From Candidatus Kapaibacterium thiocyanatum (GTDB lineage: Bacteria; Bacteroidota; Ignavibacteria; Kapaibacteriales; Kapaibacteriaceae), in NCBI GenBank assembly GCA_001899175.1, contig MKVH01000025.1, forward strand, positions 1 to 64,000: a stretch of DNA of 64,000 nt, written 5' to 3'. The position numbers and the translations under genes were made by a program. Below the pieces are notes generated by a model. That model saw nothing but the letters and a program-made list of their open reading frames with translations, was not told the origin of the DNA and did not search any database. Below, piece by piece: positions 34,457 through 43,698 of this stretch. The first letter of the stretch is position 1; each line of letters starts with the position of its first letter.

Positions 34457-34518
34457 ACCAGATGAAGGCGGTGGCGAGGGATGTCCGTATTCTCTGTCGT
34501 CTGTCTGCAACTTTCTCT

Positions 34519-34526
34519 TATATTCG
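34519..34526 (+). promoter_or_regulatory. Candidate -7 box for the secDF operon
   Basis: TATATTCG differs from TAnnTTTG at one base. It would give a leader of roughly 80 bases before secD. Confidence 0.3.
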
Positions 34527-34603
34527 CAGTCCTTTTGTCCTTCGCAATGGGGCAATGGGCGGCCTGTGTTCTAACCGGTCGCCGCGTACGAAGCATGTCA
34601 GTC

Positions 34604-34610
34604 AGGAGGA
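34604..34610 (+). promoter_or_regulatory. Strong Shine-Dalgarno before secD
   Basis: AGGAGGA lies four bases before the TTG at 34615. It decides this start over an in-frame ATG at 34555. Such a strong site is unusual beside the other genes here, most of which show none. Confidence 0.6.
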
Positions 34611-34614
34611 GTCC

Positions 34615-36657
34615 TTGAAGAAGAACCTGGGTAAGTACCTGCTCATCATCCTGCCGATTCTGGCAGCCGGTTATATGTTGTGGCCGACGTTCAACTTCTA
34701 CAGGTTGGACAAGGAACGCGCCCTGGTGGCCGGCGACTCCGCGGCGCTGGAGCAATGGGAACGCTCGTACGGCGAGGCCTATCAGGCAGCCCGCAACGGA
34801 CGTTTGAAGCTCGGTCTCGACCTTCGCGGCGGGATGTACGTGACACTCGAAGTGGACGTGCTCCGCATGATCGAAGAGTCGGCGGACCAGTCGAGCATCG
34901 ATGATGCCTTCCGCGACGTCATCTCGAAGACGCGTGCCGAGACGAACAACACCGATCTCGACGTCCTCGACACCTTCCTCAAGAACTTCCGCGCTACCAA
35001 CCGTTCGCTGCTGCAGTACTTCACCGTCACGAACGCCGCCGATCCCACGGACGAGTCCGTGATCGCGAAGCTTCGCCGCGACGTCGACGGTGCCGTCGAC
35101 CAGGCCCTGCAGGTCATCAAGCAACGGATCAACAAGTACGAAGTCTCCGAAGCGAACATCCAGAAGCAGGGTGCACGCCGCATCCTCATCGAAATGCCGG
35201 ACGTCAAGGACGAGAAGGAAATCCGCACGCTGCTCCAGACCACGGCCCGCCTTGAATTCAAGCGCGTGCTGATGAATCGCGAGCTGCTCCGCACCTTCAT
35301 GACCATCGACGCAGTGCTCAAGGGACATGTTCCTGACGAAGCCAAGGCCGTCGATACGTCTGCCGTCAAGGATTCGACCGCTACGGCCAAGGATTCCTCT
35401 GCCATCGCCAAGGCCGATTCCGCCAGGCAGGGAGACAGCGCCAAGGTGGACACGTCCAAGAAGACGCCGACTGATCCCTATGCAGGTCTGCCCGAAGAAG
35501 AGGCACGTCGCCGCTACCGCGCCGACTATCCCTTCACGAGCATGATCCAGTCCACGATCATCGTCAACGAGCGTGCCCAGCCCTTCAGCTTCGTCGGCGT
35601 GAAGCCCGAGGACTTCCCCGAGAACGCGCAGTACCGCTTCATCATCGACGAGAAGCTCCTGCCGCGCGTACTCTCCATCCTCGAGCGCCCCGACATCCGC
35701 AAGATCATGCCCGTCGACCTCGACATCGTCGTCGGTGCCAAGACGGATGACTTCTTCGCCAAGCAGGGCGCCAAGGTCTACGACGTCTACGGTGTGGCCA
35801 AGGAGCCGGAACTCACGGGCGATGCCGTCGTGGAAGCCTTCCCCAGCTTCGACCAGGCTGCCAACCAGCCCGTCGTACTGATGGAAATGAATGCCGAAGG
35901 TGCCGAAAAGTGGGCACAGATCACGGGCGCCAACATCGGCAAGCGCATCGCCATCGTCCTCGATGGTCGCGTGCACTCGGCGCCGAACGTCCAGAACAAG
36001 ATTCCGAACGGTTCATCGCAGATCACCGGTATGGCCAACGCCGAAGAGGCGAACCTGCTGGCCGTCGTTCTCAAGGCCGGTGCACTCAAGGCTCCGGTCA
36101 AGATCATCGAAGAACGTGTCGTCGGTCCGTCGCTCGGTGAAGACTCCATCCGTCGTGGCGTCACGACGAGCGTGATCTCCTTCGCCATCGTCATCCTCTT
36201 CATGCTCGCCTACTATGCACTGGGTGGTGGCGTCGCCGACGTCGCCCTGCTCATGAACGTCCTTCTCGTCGTGGCCGCACTGGCCGCCTTCGGAGGTACG
36301 CTCACGCTGCCCGGTATCGCCGGTATCATCCTCTCCGTGGCGATGGCCGTGGACGCGAACATTCTCGTCTTCGAGCGGATACGTGAGGAAATGGCGGCGG
36401 GGCGCACATTGAAGGCAGCCGTCGAACAGGGCTATGCCAAGGCCATGAGCGCCATCATCGACTCCAACATCACGCACATCCTGTCTTCGATCGTACTGAT
36501 CTATCTCGGCACGGGTCCTGTGAAGGGCTTCGCGCTCACGCTGATCATCGGTGTGGTCATGACGCTGTTCACCGCTGTACTGGTTACGCGGGCGATCTTC
36601 GAGATCATTATCGCCGGTGGCGCAACCACCTTCAACTTTGGCCAAAAGAAGGCATAA
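34615..36657 (+). CDS. secD: Protein translocase subunit SecD
   Basis: This 680-residue protein has one N-terminal membrane helix (LLIILPILAAGYMLWP), the D1 motif LKLGLDLRGGMYVTLEVD, a long periplasmic P1 region and five C-terminal helices with VVGPSLGEDSIRRGV, AMAVDANILVFERIREE and the Asp/Arg relay typical of SecD. It helps pull secreted proteins across the membrane with the proton gradient. Residues ~243-288 are a low-complexity Ala/Lys/Asp/Ser insert not typical of SecD. A TTG start is used, supported by a strong upstream ribosome site. secF follows 12 bases later. Confidence 0.95.
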   Translation: MKKNLGKYLLIILPILAAGYMLWPTFNFYRLDKERALVAGDSAALEQWERSYGEAYQAARNGRLKLGLDLRGGMYVTLEVDVLRMIEESADQSSIDDAFRDVISKTRAETNNTDLDVLDTFLKNFRATNRSLLQYFTVTNAADPTDESVIAKLRRDVDGAVDQALQVIKQRINKYEVSEANIQKQGARRILIEMPDVKDEKEIRTLLQTTARLEFKRVLMNRELLRTFMTIDAVLKGHVPDEAKAVDTSAVKDSTATAKDSSAIAKADSARQGDSAKVDTSKKTPTDPYAGLPEEEARRRYRADYPFTSMIQSTIIVNERAQPFSFVGVKPEDFPENAQYRFIIDEKLLPRVLSILERPDIRKIMPVDLDIVVGAKTDDFFAKQGAKVYDVYGVAKEPELTGDAVVEAFPSFDQAANQPVVLMEMNAEGAEKWAQITGANIGKRIAIVLDGRVHSAPNVQNKIPNGSSQITGMANAEEANLLAVVLKAGALKAPVKIIEERVVGPSLGEDSIRRGVTTSVISFAIVILFMLAYYALGGGVADVALLMNVLLVVAALAAFGGTLTLPGIAGIILSVAMAVDANILVFERIREEMAAGRTLKAAVEQGYAKAMSAIIDSNITHILSSIVLIYLGTGPVKGFALTLIIGVVMTLFTAVLVTRAIFEIIIAGGATTFNFGQKKA

Positions 36658-36669
36658 GAGGCACACGAC

Positions 36670-37614
36670 ATGGATCTGATCAAGAAAACAAACATCGATT
36701 TCGTTTCCCGCAGGAACGCATTCATCGGTGCCTCGCTCCTGCTGAACGTCGTCGGACTGATTGCCGTCTTCCTTCTCGGTATCGACTACGGTATCGACTT
36801 CGTGGGTGGTACGCAGGTGGCCGTACAGTTCAAGCAGAATACGGCGACCATCGACGACGTCCGCGCGTCGCTCGAGAAGATCGGCTATGCCGGTGCGGAG
36901 CTCAAGAGCTTCGGCGGCCCCGGACAGTACCTCATCCGTGTGAAGGCAGCCAACGGCGACAAGGGCAACAGCGTATCGCAGGCCATCGTCAACCAGCTCT
37001 CCACGCAGTTCTCGCGTGACCAGGTCGTCATCCTGTCGTCCGAGAAGATCGATGCCAAGGTTTCCGACGAACTCAAGATGGACTCGCTGTGGGCCCTCAT
37101 CGCGGCGGCCGTCATCATCGTTCTCTACGTCGCCTTCCGATTCGAATTCGTCTACGGTCTGGGCGCCATCGTCGCGCTCGTCCACGACGTTCTCATGGCC
37201 TTCGTGATCTCCGTGCTCTTCAACAAGCTCGGCTGGATCAACCTCGAAACGAACATCAACTCCATCGCCGCCTACCTCACGATTCTCGGTTACTCGATCA
37301 ACGACAAGGTGGTCGTGTTCGACCGTATCCGCGAGAACAAGGAAAAGCACAAGGGCATGGGGCTCGCACAATTGATCAATCTCTCCCTGAACGAAACGCT
37401 CAGCCGTACGCTCATCACCGGTATCGCCGTCCTCGCGGCACTGCTCGTGATGGTCTTCTTCGGCGGCGAAGTACTCGAAGGATTCGCCTTCACGATGTTC
37501 ATCGGTATCGTGATCGGTACGTATTCGTCGATCTACATCGCTTCGTCCTTCGTCATCTGGTTCGATGAGCGCCGCAAGCAGGGGAAAACGTCTGGCGTCG
37601 TCGCCAAGGCATAA
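36670..37614 (+). CDS. secF: Protein translocase subunit SecF
   Basis: This 314-residue protein shows the SecF layout: one helix near the N-terminus, GIDYGIDFVGGTQVAVQF, a periplasmic domain, then five helices with YSINDKVVVFDRIREN and LSRTLITGIAVLAALLVM. It pairs with SecD in the SecDF complex that assists protein export, and here may support the many T9SS cargo proteins that first cross by Sec. Length is normal. It is followed 14 bases later by the STAS gene. Confidence 0.96.
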   Translation: MDLIKKTNIDFVSRRNAFIGASLLLNVVGLIAVFLLGIDYGIDFVGGTQVAVQFKQNTATIDDVRASLEKIGYAGAELKSFGGPGQYLIRVKAANGDKGNSVSQAIVNQLSTQFSRDQVVILSSEKIDAKVSDELKMDSLWALIAAAVIIVLYVAFRFEFVYGLGAIVALVHDVLMAFVISVLFNKLGWINLETNINSIAAYLTILGYSINDKVVVFDRIRENKEKHKGMGLAQLINLSLNETLSRTLITGIAVLAALLVMVFFGGEVLEGFAFTMFIGIVIGTYSSIYIASSFVIWFDERRKQGKTSGVVAKA

Positions 37615-37628
37615 TACCGGCTACAACA

Positions 37629-37973
37629 ATGTCAACGTTCGCAACCCAGCAGCCGCGCAGCGGCGTGACCGTGATCAGCTTCGGAGAGCAGGCCATCGGA
37701 GGCCCCGAAGCCGTGGAACTCGCCGGACTGGTCCGTGAGGCGGCAGCCTCCGGAACGTCCGTCACGATCTTCGATCTCGCACGCGTCACCATCATGAACA
37801 GCTCCGGCCTTGGGATGCTGGTAAGCTCGCTTACCACCGTGAAGAAATACAACGGCACACTTCGTCTGGCCAACATTCCGGAGAAGGTTCGCTCACTCCT
37901 GGAAATGACGCATCTGTCGGCGGTCTTCGAGACCTATGCCTCCGTCGACGAAGCTGTCGGTACGGGAGCCTGA
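37629..37973 (+). CDS. STAS-domain protein (anti-anti-sigma factor-like)
   Basis: This 114-residue single-domain STAS protein has the signature VTIMNSSGLGMLVSSLTTV, including the serine pair where SpoIIAA-type proteins are phosphorylated. Family members relieve inhibition of sigma factors or regulate other partners by switching phosphorylation state. No anti-sigma kinase gene is adjacent; the partner must be elsewhere. It is 2 bases before purA and probably part of the secDF-purA transcript. Confidence 0.88.
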   Translation: MSTFATQQPRSGVTVISFGEQAIGGPEAVELAGLVREAAASGTSVTIFDLARVTIMNSSGLGMLVSSLTTVKKYNGTLRLANIPEKVRSLLEMTHLSAVFETYASVDEAVGTGA

Positions 37974-37975
37974 CC

Positions 37976-39253
37976 ATGAGCGTGCGCATCATCGTAGGCG
38001 CACAGTGGGGAGACGAGGGCAAGGGCAAGATCGTCGACCTGCTGAGCGAAGGAACCAGCATCGTCGCCCGCTATCAGGGCGGAGCCAACGCGGGCCACAC
38101 CATCGTCCATGGTGACCGCAAGTACATCCTGCATCTCATTCCCTCCGGTATCCTGCACCCTGCGGTGCAGTGCGTGATCGGCAACGGAGTCGTGATCGAT
38201 CCCGTGGCACTGATGGACGAAATCCACATGCTCGAGAGCATGGGCGTCAACATCAGTGGCCGCCTGCACATCTCGCACAAGGCCCACCTCATCATGCCGT
38301 ATCACAAGATGCTCGATGCGGCTCGCGAGAAGCAGGCAGGATCCATCGGGTCCATCGGTACGACGGGGCGCGGCATCGGACCGGCCTACTTCGACAAGGC
38401 CCAGCGCATCGGTATCCGCATCGTCGATCTCCTCGATCGCGATCTGCTGTGCGACAAGCTCCGCACGAACCTCGAAGAGAAGAACCAGTTGCTCCAGGCC
38501 ATCTACGACCAGGAGCCGCTCGACGTCGATGCTCTCATCGAAGAGTATCTCGCCTTCGATACGCACATCGATCCCTACATCACGGATACGACGGCATTGC
38601 TGAACATGGCGCTGAAGGACGGGAAGAGCATTCTCGCCGAAGGAGCCCAGGGCGCACTGCTCGATCTGGACCATGGCACGTATCCCTTCGTGACGAGCTC
38701 GAATCCCACCAGCGGTGGCGCGTGTACCGGCCTCGGTATTCCGCCTACCAGCATCACGTCCATCATGGGCGTGGTCAAGGCCTACAGCACGCGCGTCGGC
38801 AACGGCCCGTTTCCCACGGAACTGCACGATGCCACGGGCGATCTGCTGCGCAGTGAAGGTCATGAATTCGGTGCCACCACGGGCCGCTCGCGGCGCTGCG
38901 GATGGCTCGACATTCCGGCACTGAAGTATTCGCTGATGGTGAACGGCATCACGGAAATCGCACTCACCAAGCTCGACGTTCTCGGAGCCCTCGACGAAAT
39001 CCGCATCTGCACCGGATACTCCGTCGACGGCAAGCCTGCCAAGCTCTTTCCCGCAGACGTCCGTACCCTCGAACGTGTCACCTGCGACTACATCACGCTT
39101 CCGGGCTGGAAATCCGACATCGAAGGGATCTCTTCCTTCGATGCGCTGCCGGCCGAAGCCCGTTCCTACGTCGAGACGATCGAACGCCTTCTCGAGACTC
39201 GCGTCACGTGGGTCTCCACGAGTCCCGCACGCGAGGATACGTTCAGAAGGTAA
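37976..39253 (+). CDS. purA: Adenylosuccinate synthetase
   Basis: This 425-residue enzyme has the P-loop-like GAQWGDEGKGKIVDLL at residues ~8-23, GGANAGHT, IGTTGRGIGPAY and TRVGNGPFPTEL. It converts IMP, aspartate and GTP to adenylosuccinate, the first step to AMP. Length is typical. It is the last gene of the secD-secF-STAS-purA run, and about 185 bases without a gene follow. Confidence 0.97.
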   Translation: MSVRIIVGAQWGDEGKGKIVDLLSEGTSIVARYQGGANAGHTIVHGDRKYILHLIPSGILHPAVQCVIGNGVVIDPVALMDEIHMLESMGVNISGRLHISHKAHLIMPYHKMLDAAREKQAGSIGSIGTTGRGIGPAYFDKAQRIGIRIVDLLDRDLLCDKLRTNLEEKNQLLQAIYDQEPLDVDALIEEYLAFDTHIDPYITDTTALLNMALKDGKSILAEGAQGALLDLDHGTYPFVTSSNPTSGGACTGLGIPPTSITSIMGVVKAYSTRVGNGPFPTELHDATGDLLRSEGHEFGATTGRSRRCGWLDIPALKYSLMVNGITEIALTKLDVLGALDEIRICTGYSVDGKPAKLFPADVRTLERVTCDYITLPGWKSDIEGISSFDALPAEARSYVETIERLLETRVTWVSTSPAREDTFRR

Positions 39254-39381
39254 GTAGCCTCAGCGACGATTCGTATCCCTGAACGAACATCTCCGATATC
39301 CCGGAGAGGTCGTGTCGTGCCTGTCGTCGCACCCATGACGGAAACCTTCCAGCCCGTCCGCGGTCATTCCCGATAGCATGC

Positions 39382-39405
39382 CGACGTTCCACGTGGAGAA
39401 CGTCG
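39382..39405. terminator. Inverted repeat downstream of purA
   Basis: CGACGTTC and GAACGTCG form an 8-bp stem around an 8-base loop that itself contains CACGTG. It lies 128 bases after purA and 33 bases before the next gene, so it could be a terminator or an operator for the large gene downstream. No T tract follows on the plus strand. Confidence 0.35.
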
Positions 39406-39438
39406 CAACTCCCAGAAAAAATGCTATGTTATGACCTC

Positions 39439-42400
39439 ATGTCGGTACGCCGCGCCATAGTGCTGGTGACCCTGTTCGCCCTTTCATCGTTGGCCGTCCT
39501 GGCACAGCGCTGGGAGCGCGTGGACGTGCCCAAACCCTTCGACAAGGGCTACTACCTCGACATCTATTTCCTTCCTTCCAATCCACAGTACGGATGGGCC
39601 GTGGATCAGCACTTCGGCTACGTGATCCGCACGACGGATGGCGGCAGGTCCTGGCGCGGAGACTCGGTCAAACAGCAGAACGCCGGATGCCATCTCGAGT
39701 GGGTCCAGTTCCTCGACGAGAACCTCGGATACTGCAGTGGCCCCTGCGGCATCTACAAGTCCGTGGACGGCGGGCATACATGGACGACGGATCTCCGTCC
39801 CGACAGCGTGAGCATATGGGGTGGCTGGTTCCGGAACACAACGGAAGGATGGGTGACGGGTGGTGGCACGTGTGGCCGCAATGTCTTCCTCAGGACCGTC
39901 GACGGTGGCATGAACTGGACGAAGTTCGTCGATTCGTCGGAGAAGAATTCCAAGATGGCCGATCCCCTGTGGCTTCCGGGCTTTCCCGCAGGAGTCGTCT
40001 ACGCGGTCGGCAGCGGTCTCATCTGGATGTCCGACGATGACGGGGCCACCTGGGCGCCGCATGTGCGGACGGGGGCCACGTCGCCCTGGCATGAGGAACT
40101 CGCCATGAACGGTGCGAGCATCTTCGTTCCGGGCTCGGGGACGACGTGCGAAGGCGGGACGGGCGGTGGTGCCGGCGGTGGCGTACGCACGACGGACAAT
40201 AACGGTACGACGTGGCGCGACTTCAATACCGGCCAGCAGATGTTCGGAGCATACCTCGTGACGCCTCGTATCGGCTGGGCATCGGGATACAATCGAAGCG
40301 TCTACTACACCGGCGATGCCGGCAACACGTGGGAACTGCGCAACTGCGGCATCGAACAGAACAACAATCTCGACGACATCTTCTTCATCGACGACAGTAC
40401 GGGATGGGTCGTCGGCGACGGCGTCTACCGACTCGCTCCTCCGTTGCGGACGGTATCGGATTCGGCCCTGGTCTTCGCAGGGGTCTGTCCGGACTCCACG
40501 ATGCGCGATACGATCCGTGTGCGCAACATCAACTTCTTCGCATCTCCGTGGTCGATGACCATCACAGGACCAGACGCCGATCTGTTCAGGATTGATACGC
40601 CCGTACTGCCGACGATATCGGGATGTGCCAACCTCCCCGTCATCATCGAATACAGCGCACGACGTCCGGGCCTGCATACGGCCGTGCTCACCATTACCTT
40701 CGGCAATCCTTCCGCCATACTCATCGTCACGCTGACGGGTGACAGGCGGGACTGGAGTGCATTCCCCGCCGATACCCTGGTCACCTACAACGCTCGTGCG
40801 GGTGCGCCGGTCGACCGGCAACTGCTGTGGAGATCGCGTCTGCCCTCGTACGAAACGATCGTCGGTATACAGCGCATCAGTGGCGACACCACCATTTCGC
40901 TCAACGCCAACATGCCCGCCCTCGTCGGTTCGGGTGTGACGGAGACGACGATTCGTGCCACTCTGCAGGATACGGGATGGCATCAGGCACGCTTCCTCGT
41001 GCGTCTCGCTCCATGCATGCGCGACACGTTCATCACCGTACGCGTCTATGGTCTCTCGCCGATCTTCTCGTCCGTCGCATCCGCACAGACCGACGCCGCC
41101 TGCAGGAGCTTCGATACCCTTCGCATTCCCGTGCGGAATACGGGCAACGATGTGCTGACCATATCCGGTGTACGATTCGAAGGACTCGGAACGCTTGCCT
41201 TCTCGGCATTGCAATGGTCGAGTGGTGCCGTGCGGCCCCCGGTGACCATCCGTACCGGGCAGGCCGATACACTCTACGTCCTCTACACTCCCGTCGGTAC
41301 TCTCGACAACGCGAACCTCGTACTGGAACACGACGACTTCACCCGCGCACGCGGTATCATGACGCCGTGGAACATCGCACTGCGCGCCGCCTCACGGAAG
41401 GTCGTCATGTCGGTATCGCCGTCGACGATCGATCTGGGTACGCTGTGCATCGGCCAGGTAGGGGAACGGGAAGTGGCGTTCGAGAACAGCGGTGTCGCCA
41501 CGGCCTCCGTTACGGTAGGAAAGCGGCCATCGGCGTTGACGGGATTCCCATCCCTGCAGTTCTTCGTGAACGCGAAGCAGAAGCGGGTCTTCAACCTGAG
41601 ATATACGGCATCGGAACCGGGCGATCACGTCGACACATTACAGCTTCGGGTATCGCCCTGCGATACCGTTCTCGACGTCATCGTCAAGGTGCGGGTAGTG
41701 GCACTGCGCGTCGACATCCAGCCACGATCGCTCAACATTTCCGTGCCGTCCGGAACGACCTCCCGCCAGACGGCCGCCGTCAGGATCCTGCAGGCTCCGT
41801 CGGCCACCATCGACAGGATCACATTGAGACCTCCGCATCCCGATGCCTCGCTCGAATACGAGACATTGCCGAAGACGCTGTCTTCAGCGGATAGTCTGAT
41901 CGTCACGGTCGTATGGACGGGCAACGGAGACGTCACGCACTCGGCCTTCCTCGTCGTGGAAGCCGAAGAAGGATGCCGCTCGTCCGACAGTATTCCCGTT
42001 ACGCTGCAATCGTATTCGCAGGACGTCGATCTGTCGAAGCGCTCGCTGAACATGTCCGTCCGCTGTACCGCCGAAGCCGTCACGGACAGCGTCGTCATCA
42101 CGAACAAGGGACAGCAACCCCTCACGATAGGTATACCCGTTCTCGCGCCGACGGATCAACGGCTGACGATCGTCACACCGACGCAATCCTTCGTGTTGCC
42201 GCCGGGCGGGTCGAGGGCGATCGTCGTCAGCTTTGTGCCGACCATGCCGGGTGTCGTCACCACCTCGCTGCAACTCGTGCTCCAGCCGGGGGACCGTTCC
42301 ATCGCGATTCCGCTGACGGCGAGGTTCGACGATGCACGTCCGTCGACCGACCCGCAGATCGTAAACTTCGATACCGTCTTCGCCTGCGACCACGAGCGCC

Positions 42401-43698
42401 AGTTCAGCGTTGCCGTGAAGAATACCGGTACGCTGAACGACATGTTCGACGTCGTCCGCACGGACGGTATCGCAGGGATATCCGTCGCACCCGGTGCGGT
42501 GCAGATCGCGGCAGGTGGCGAAGCATCGCTGCTCGTCACGTGCACGCCGGCCCAGGTCCAGAACGGCAGGTGGACGGAGAAGGTGACCGTACGCTCACGT
42601 ACGTGCGGCACGGAAGCGACGTTCGACATCCAGGTCGTGGCTTCTTCCGCGCGCCTCGACGTCACACCGCAACGTATCGATGCGGGAGTCGTCGACACGG
42701 GCGTTCCCGCGACACGCACGGTGAACATCGACAATACGGGTGACCGGCAACATCGCATCACGTCCATCCGCATCGATCCGCCGGCATCGCCGTGGTCGTG
42801 CGACATGGCTCTCGTGAACACCATCGTTGCTGCTGGCGACCGACGCACGATGGACGTACGGCTGCTGGCGTCCGCACCAGGATCCTATCCTGCCCGTCTC
42901 GTGATCACGGAGATCGCCGATTGCGAGATCGTTCATGTCGTCGAACTGCAAGGCGAGGTCGTCGTTCCTTCCGACACGGTACCGCCGACGCACCGCATCG
43001 TCCTGCACATGAACGATTATCAGACCGCACCGGTGAAAGGGCTGGAGATGCCGGTCTACTGGGACGTCGATACACGTGCTGCCGAGCTCGACTCCGTGCG
43101 GATACGTATCGAGTTCTCCTACCTTCATTACGTCATCGATACCATCCTGTCCGGATCGATGCGTCCGGGTGTCGTCAGCACGTCCTATTCACCGGGCAAG
43201 ATCGATATCACCATGCGTCGCGACGGTGAACGCATCGGTGAGCCGGGCGTGCTCTGCATCCTGCGCGGTGAAGTGTTCGCGGCGTTGCCGGACAGTACGC
43301 CCTTCCTGTTCACGGATGTGCTGCCATACAGCACGATCGCGGCGCAGCGCAAGGAAGAGATCGTCGTATCGACCGATCCGGGTTCGCTGATCGTCGATGT
43401 CTGCGGACCGAGATTCCTGATCCGTCTCGGTACCGTGCCCGTCATGCGGTTCGAACCTCCGCACCCATCGACGGACATCATCCGCGTCCACGTCGATACG
43501 GACAAGGAAGACTTCCTTTCCTACGAGATCACCGATGCCACGGGCAACGTCGTCGTGCGGGAAACCCTGCGGACCGTTCCCGCCGGATCTTCCGATCTCG
43601 ACATTCCCGTCAGTACGCTCAGCTCCGGTGTCTATGGTGTGCGTCTGTGGACGGGCAGGGGTGGTACGCTCAGCGGTCTTCGGGCCGTGGTGCACTGA
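39439..43698 (+). CDS. Large T9SS cargo: YCF48-like N-terminus, Ig-like/choice-of-anchor-D repeats, C-terminal sorting region
   Basis: This 1419-residue protein has a signal peptide (MSVRRAIVLVTLFALSSLAV, cleaved at VLAQ). Residues ~25-330 are a YCF48/BNR-type beta propeller with repeats such as IRTTDGGRSWRG, YKSVDGGHTWTT and VRTTDNNGTTWRD. From ~350 to ~1190 there are about seven Ig-like, choice-of-anchor-D-type units, each starting with a paired-cysteine loop. The last ~85 residues resemble the Por sorting domain (MRFEPPHPSTDIIRV...LSSGVYGVRLW). It is likely secreted and surface-bound, perhaps in adhesion or gliding. The next gene, on the other strand, overlaps its 3' end by 29 bases. An alternative ATG is at 39421. 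Confidence 0.8.
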   Translation: MSVRRAIVLVTLFALSSLAVLAQRWERVDVPKPFDKGYYLDIYFLPSNPQYGWAVDQHFGYVIRTTDGGRSWRGDSVKQQNAGCHLEWVQFLDENLGYCSGPCGIYKSVDGGHTWTTDLRPDSVSIWGGWFRNTTEGWVTGGGTCGRNVFLRTVDGGMNWTKFVDSSEKNSKMADPLWLPGFPAGVVYAVGSGLIWMSDDDGATWAPHVRTGATSPWHEELAMNGASIFVPGSGTTCEGGTGGGAGGGVRTTDNNGTTWRDFNTGQQMFGAYLVTPRIGWASGYNRSVYYTGDAGNTWELRNCGIEQNNNLDDIFFIDDSTGWVVGDGVYRLAPPLRTVSDSALVFAGVCPDSTMRDTIRVRNINFFASPWSMTITGPDADLFRIDTPVLPTISGCANLPVIIEYSARRPGLHTAVLTITFGNPSAILIVTLTGDRRDWSAFPADTLVTYNARAGAPVDRQLLWRSRLPSYETIVGIQRISGDTTISLNANMPALVGSGVTETTIRATLQDTGWHQARFLVRLAPCMRDTFITVRVYGLSPIFSSVASAQTDAACRSFDTLRIPVRNTGNDVLTISGVRFEGLGTLAFSALQWSSGAVRPPVTIRTGQADTLYVLYTPVGTLDNANLVLEHDDFTRARGIMTPWNIALRAASRKVVMSVSPSTIDLGTLCIGQVGEREVAFENSGVATASVTVGKRPSALTGFPSLQFFVNAKQKRVFNLRYTASEPGDHVDTLQLRVSPCDTVLDVIVKVRVVALRVDIQPRSLNISVPSGTTSRQTAAVRILQAPSATIDRITLRPPHPDASLEYETLPKTLSSADSLIVTVVWTGNGDVTHSAFLVVEAEEGCRSSDSIPVTLQSYSQDVDLSKRSLNMSVRCTAEAVTDSVVITNKGQQPLTIGIPVLAPTDQRLTIVTPTQSFVLPPGGSRAIVVSFVPTMPGVVTTSLQLVLQPGDRSIAIPLTARFDDARPSTDPQIVNFDTVFACDHERQFSVAVKNTGTLNDMFDVVRTDGIAGISVAPGAVQIAAGGEASLLVTCTPAQVQNGRWTEKVTVRSRTCGTEATFDIQVVASSARLDVTPQRIDAGVVDTGVPATRTVNIDNTGDRQHRITSIRIDPPASPWSCDMALVNTIVAAGDRRTMDVRLLASAPGSYPARLVITEIADCEIVHVVELQGEVVVPSDTVPPTHRIVLHMNDYQTAPVKGLEMPVYWDVDTRAAELDSVRIRIEFSYLHYVIDTILSGSMRPGVVSTSYSPGKIDITMRRDGERIGEPGVLCILRGEVFAALPDSTPFLFTDVLPYSTIAAQRKEEIVVSTDPGSLIVDVCGPRFLIRLGTVPVMRFEPPHPSTDIIRVHVDTDKEDFLSYEITDATGNVVVRETLRTVPAGSSDLDIPVSTLSSGVYGVRLWTGRGGTLSGLRAVVH

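Noticed and set aside
39484-41331. 615-codon minus-strand frame
   Set aside because: Antisense to the large T9SS cargo gene, low-complexity composition, no domain.
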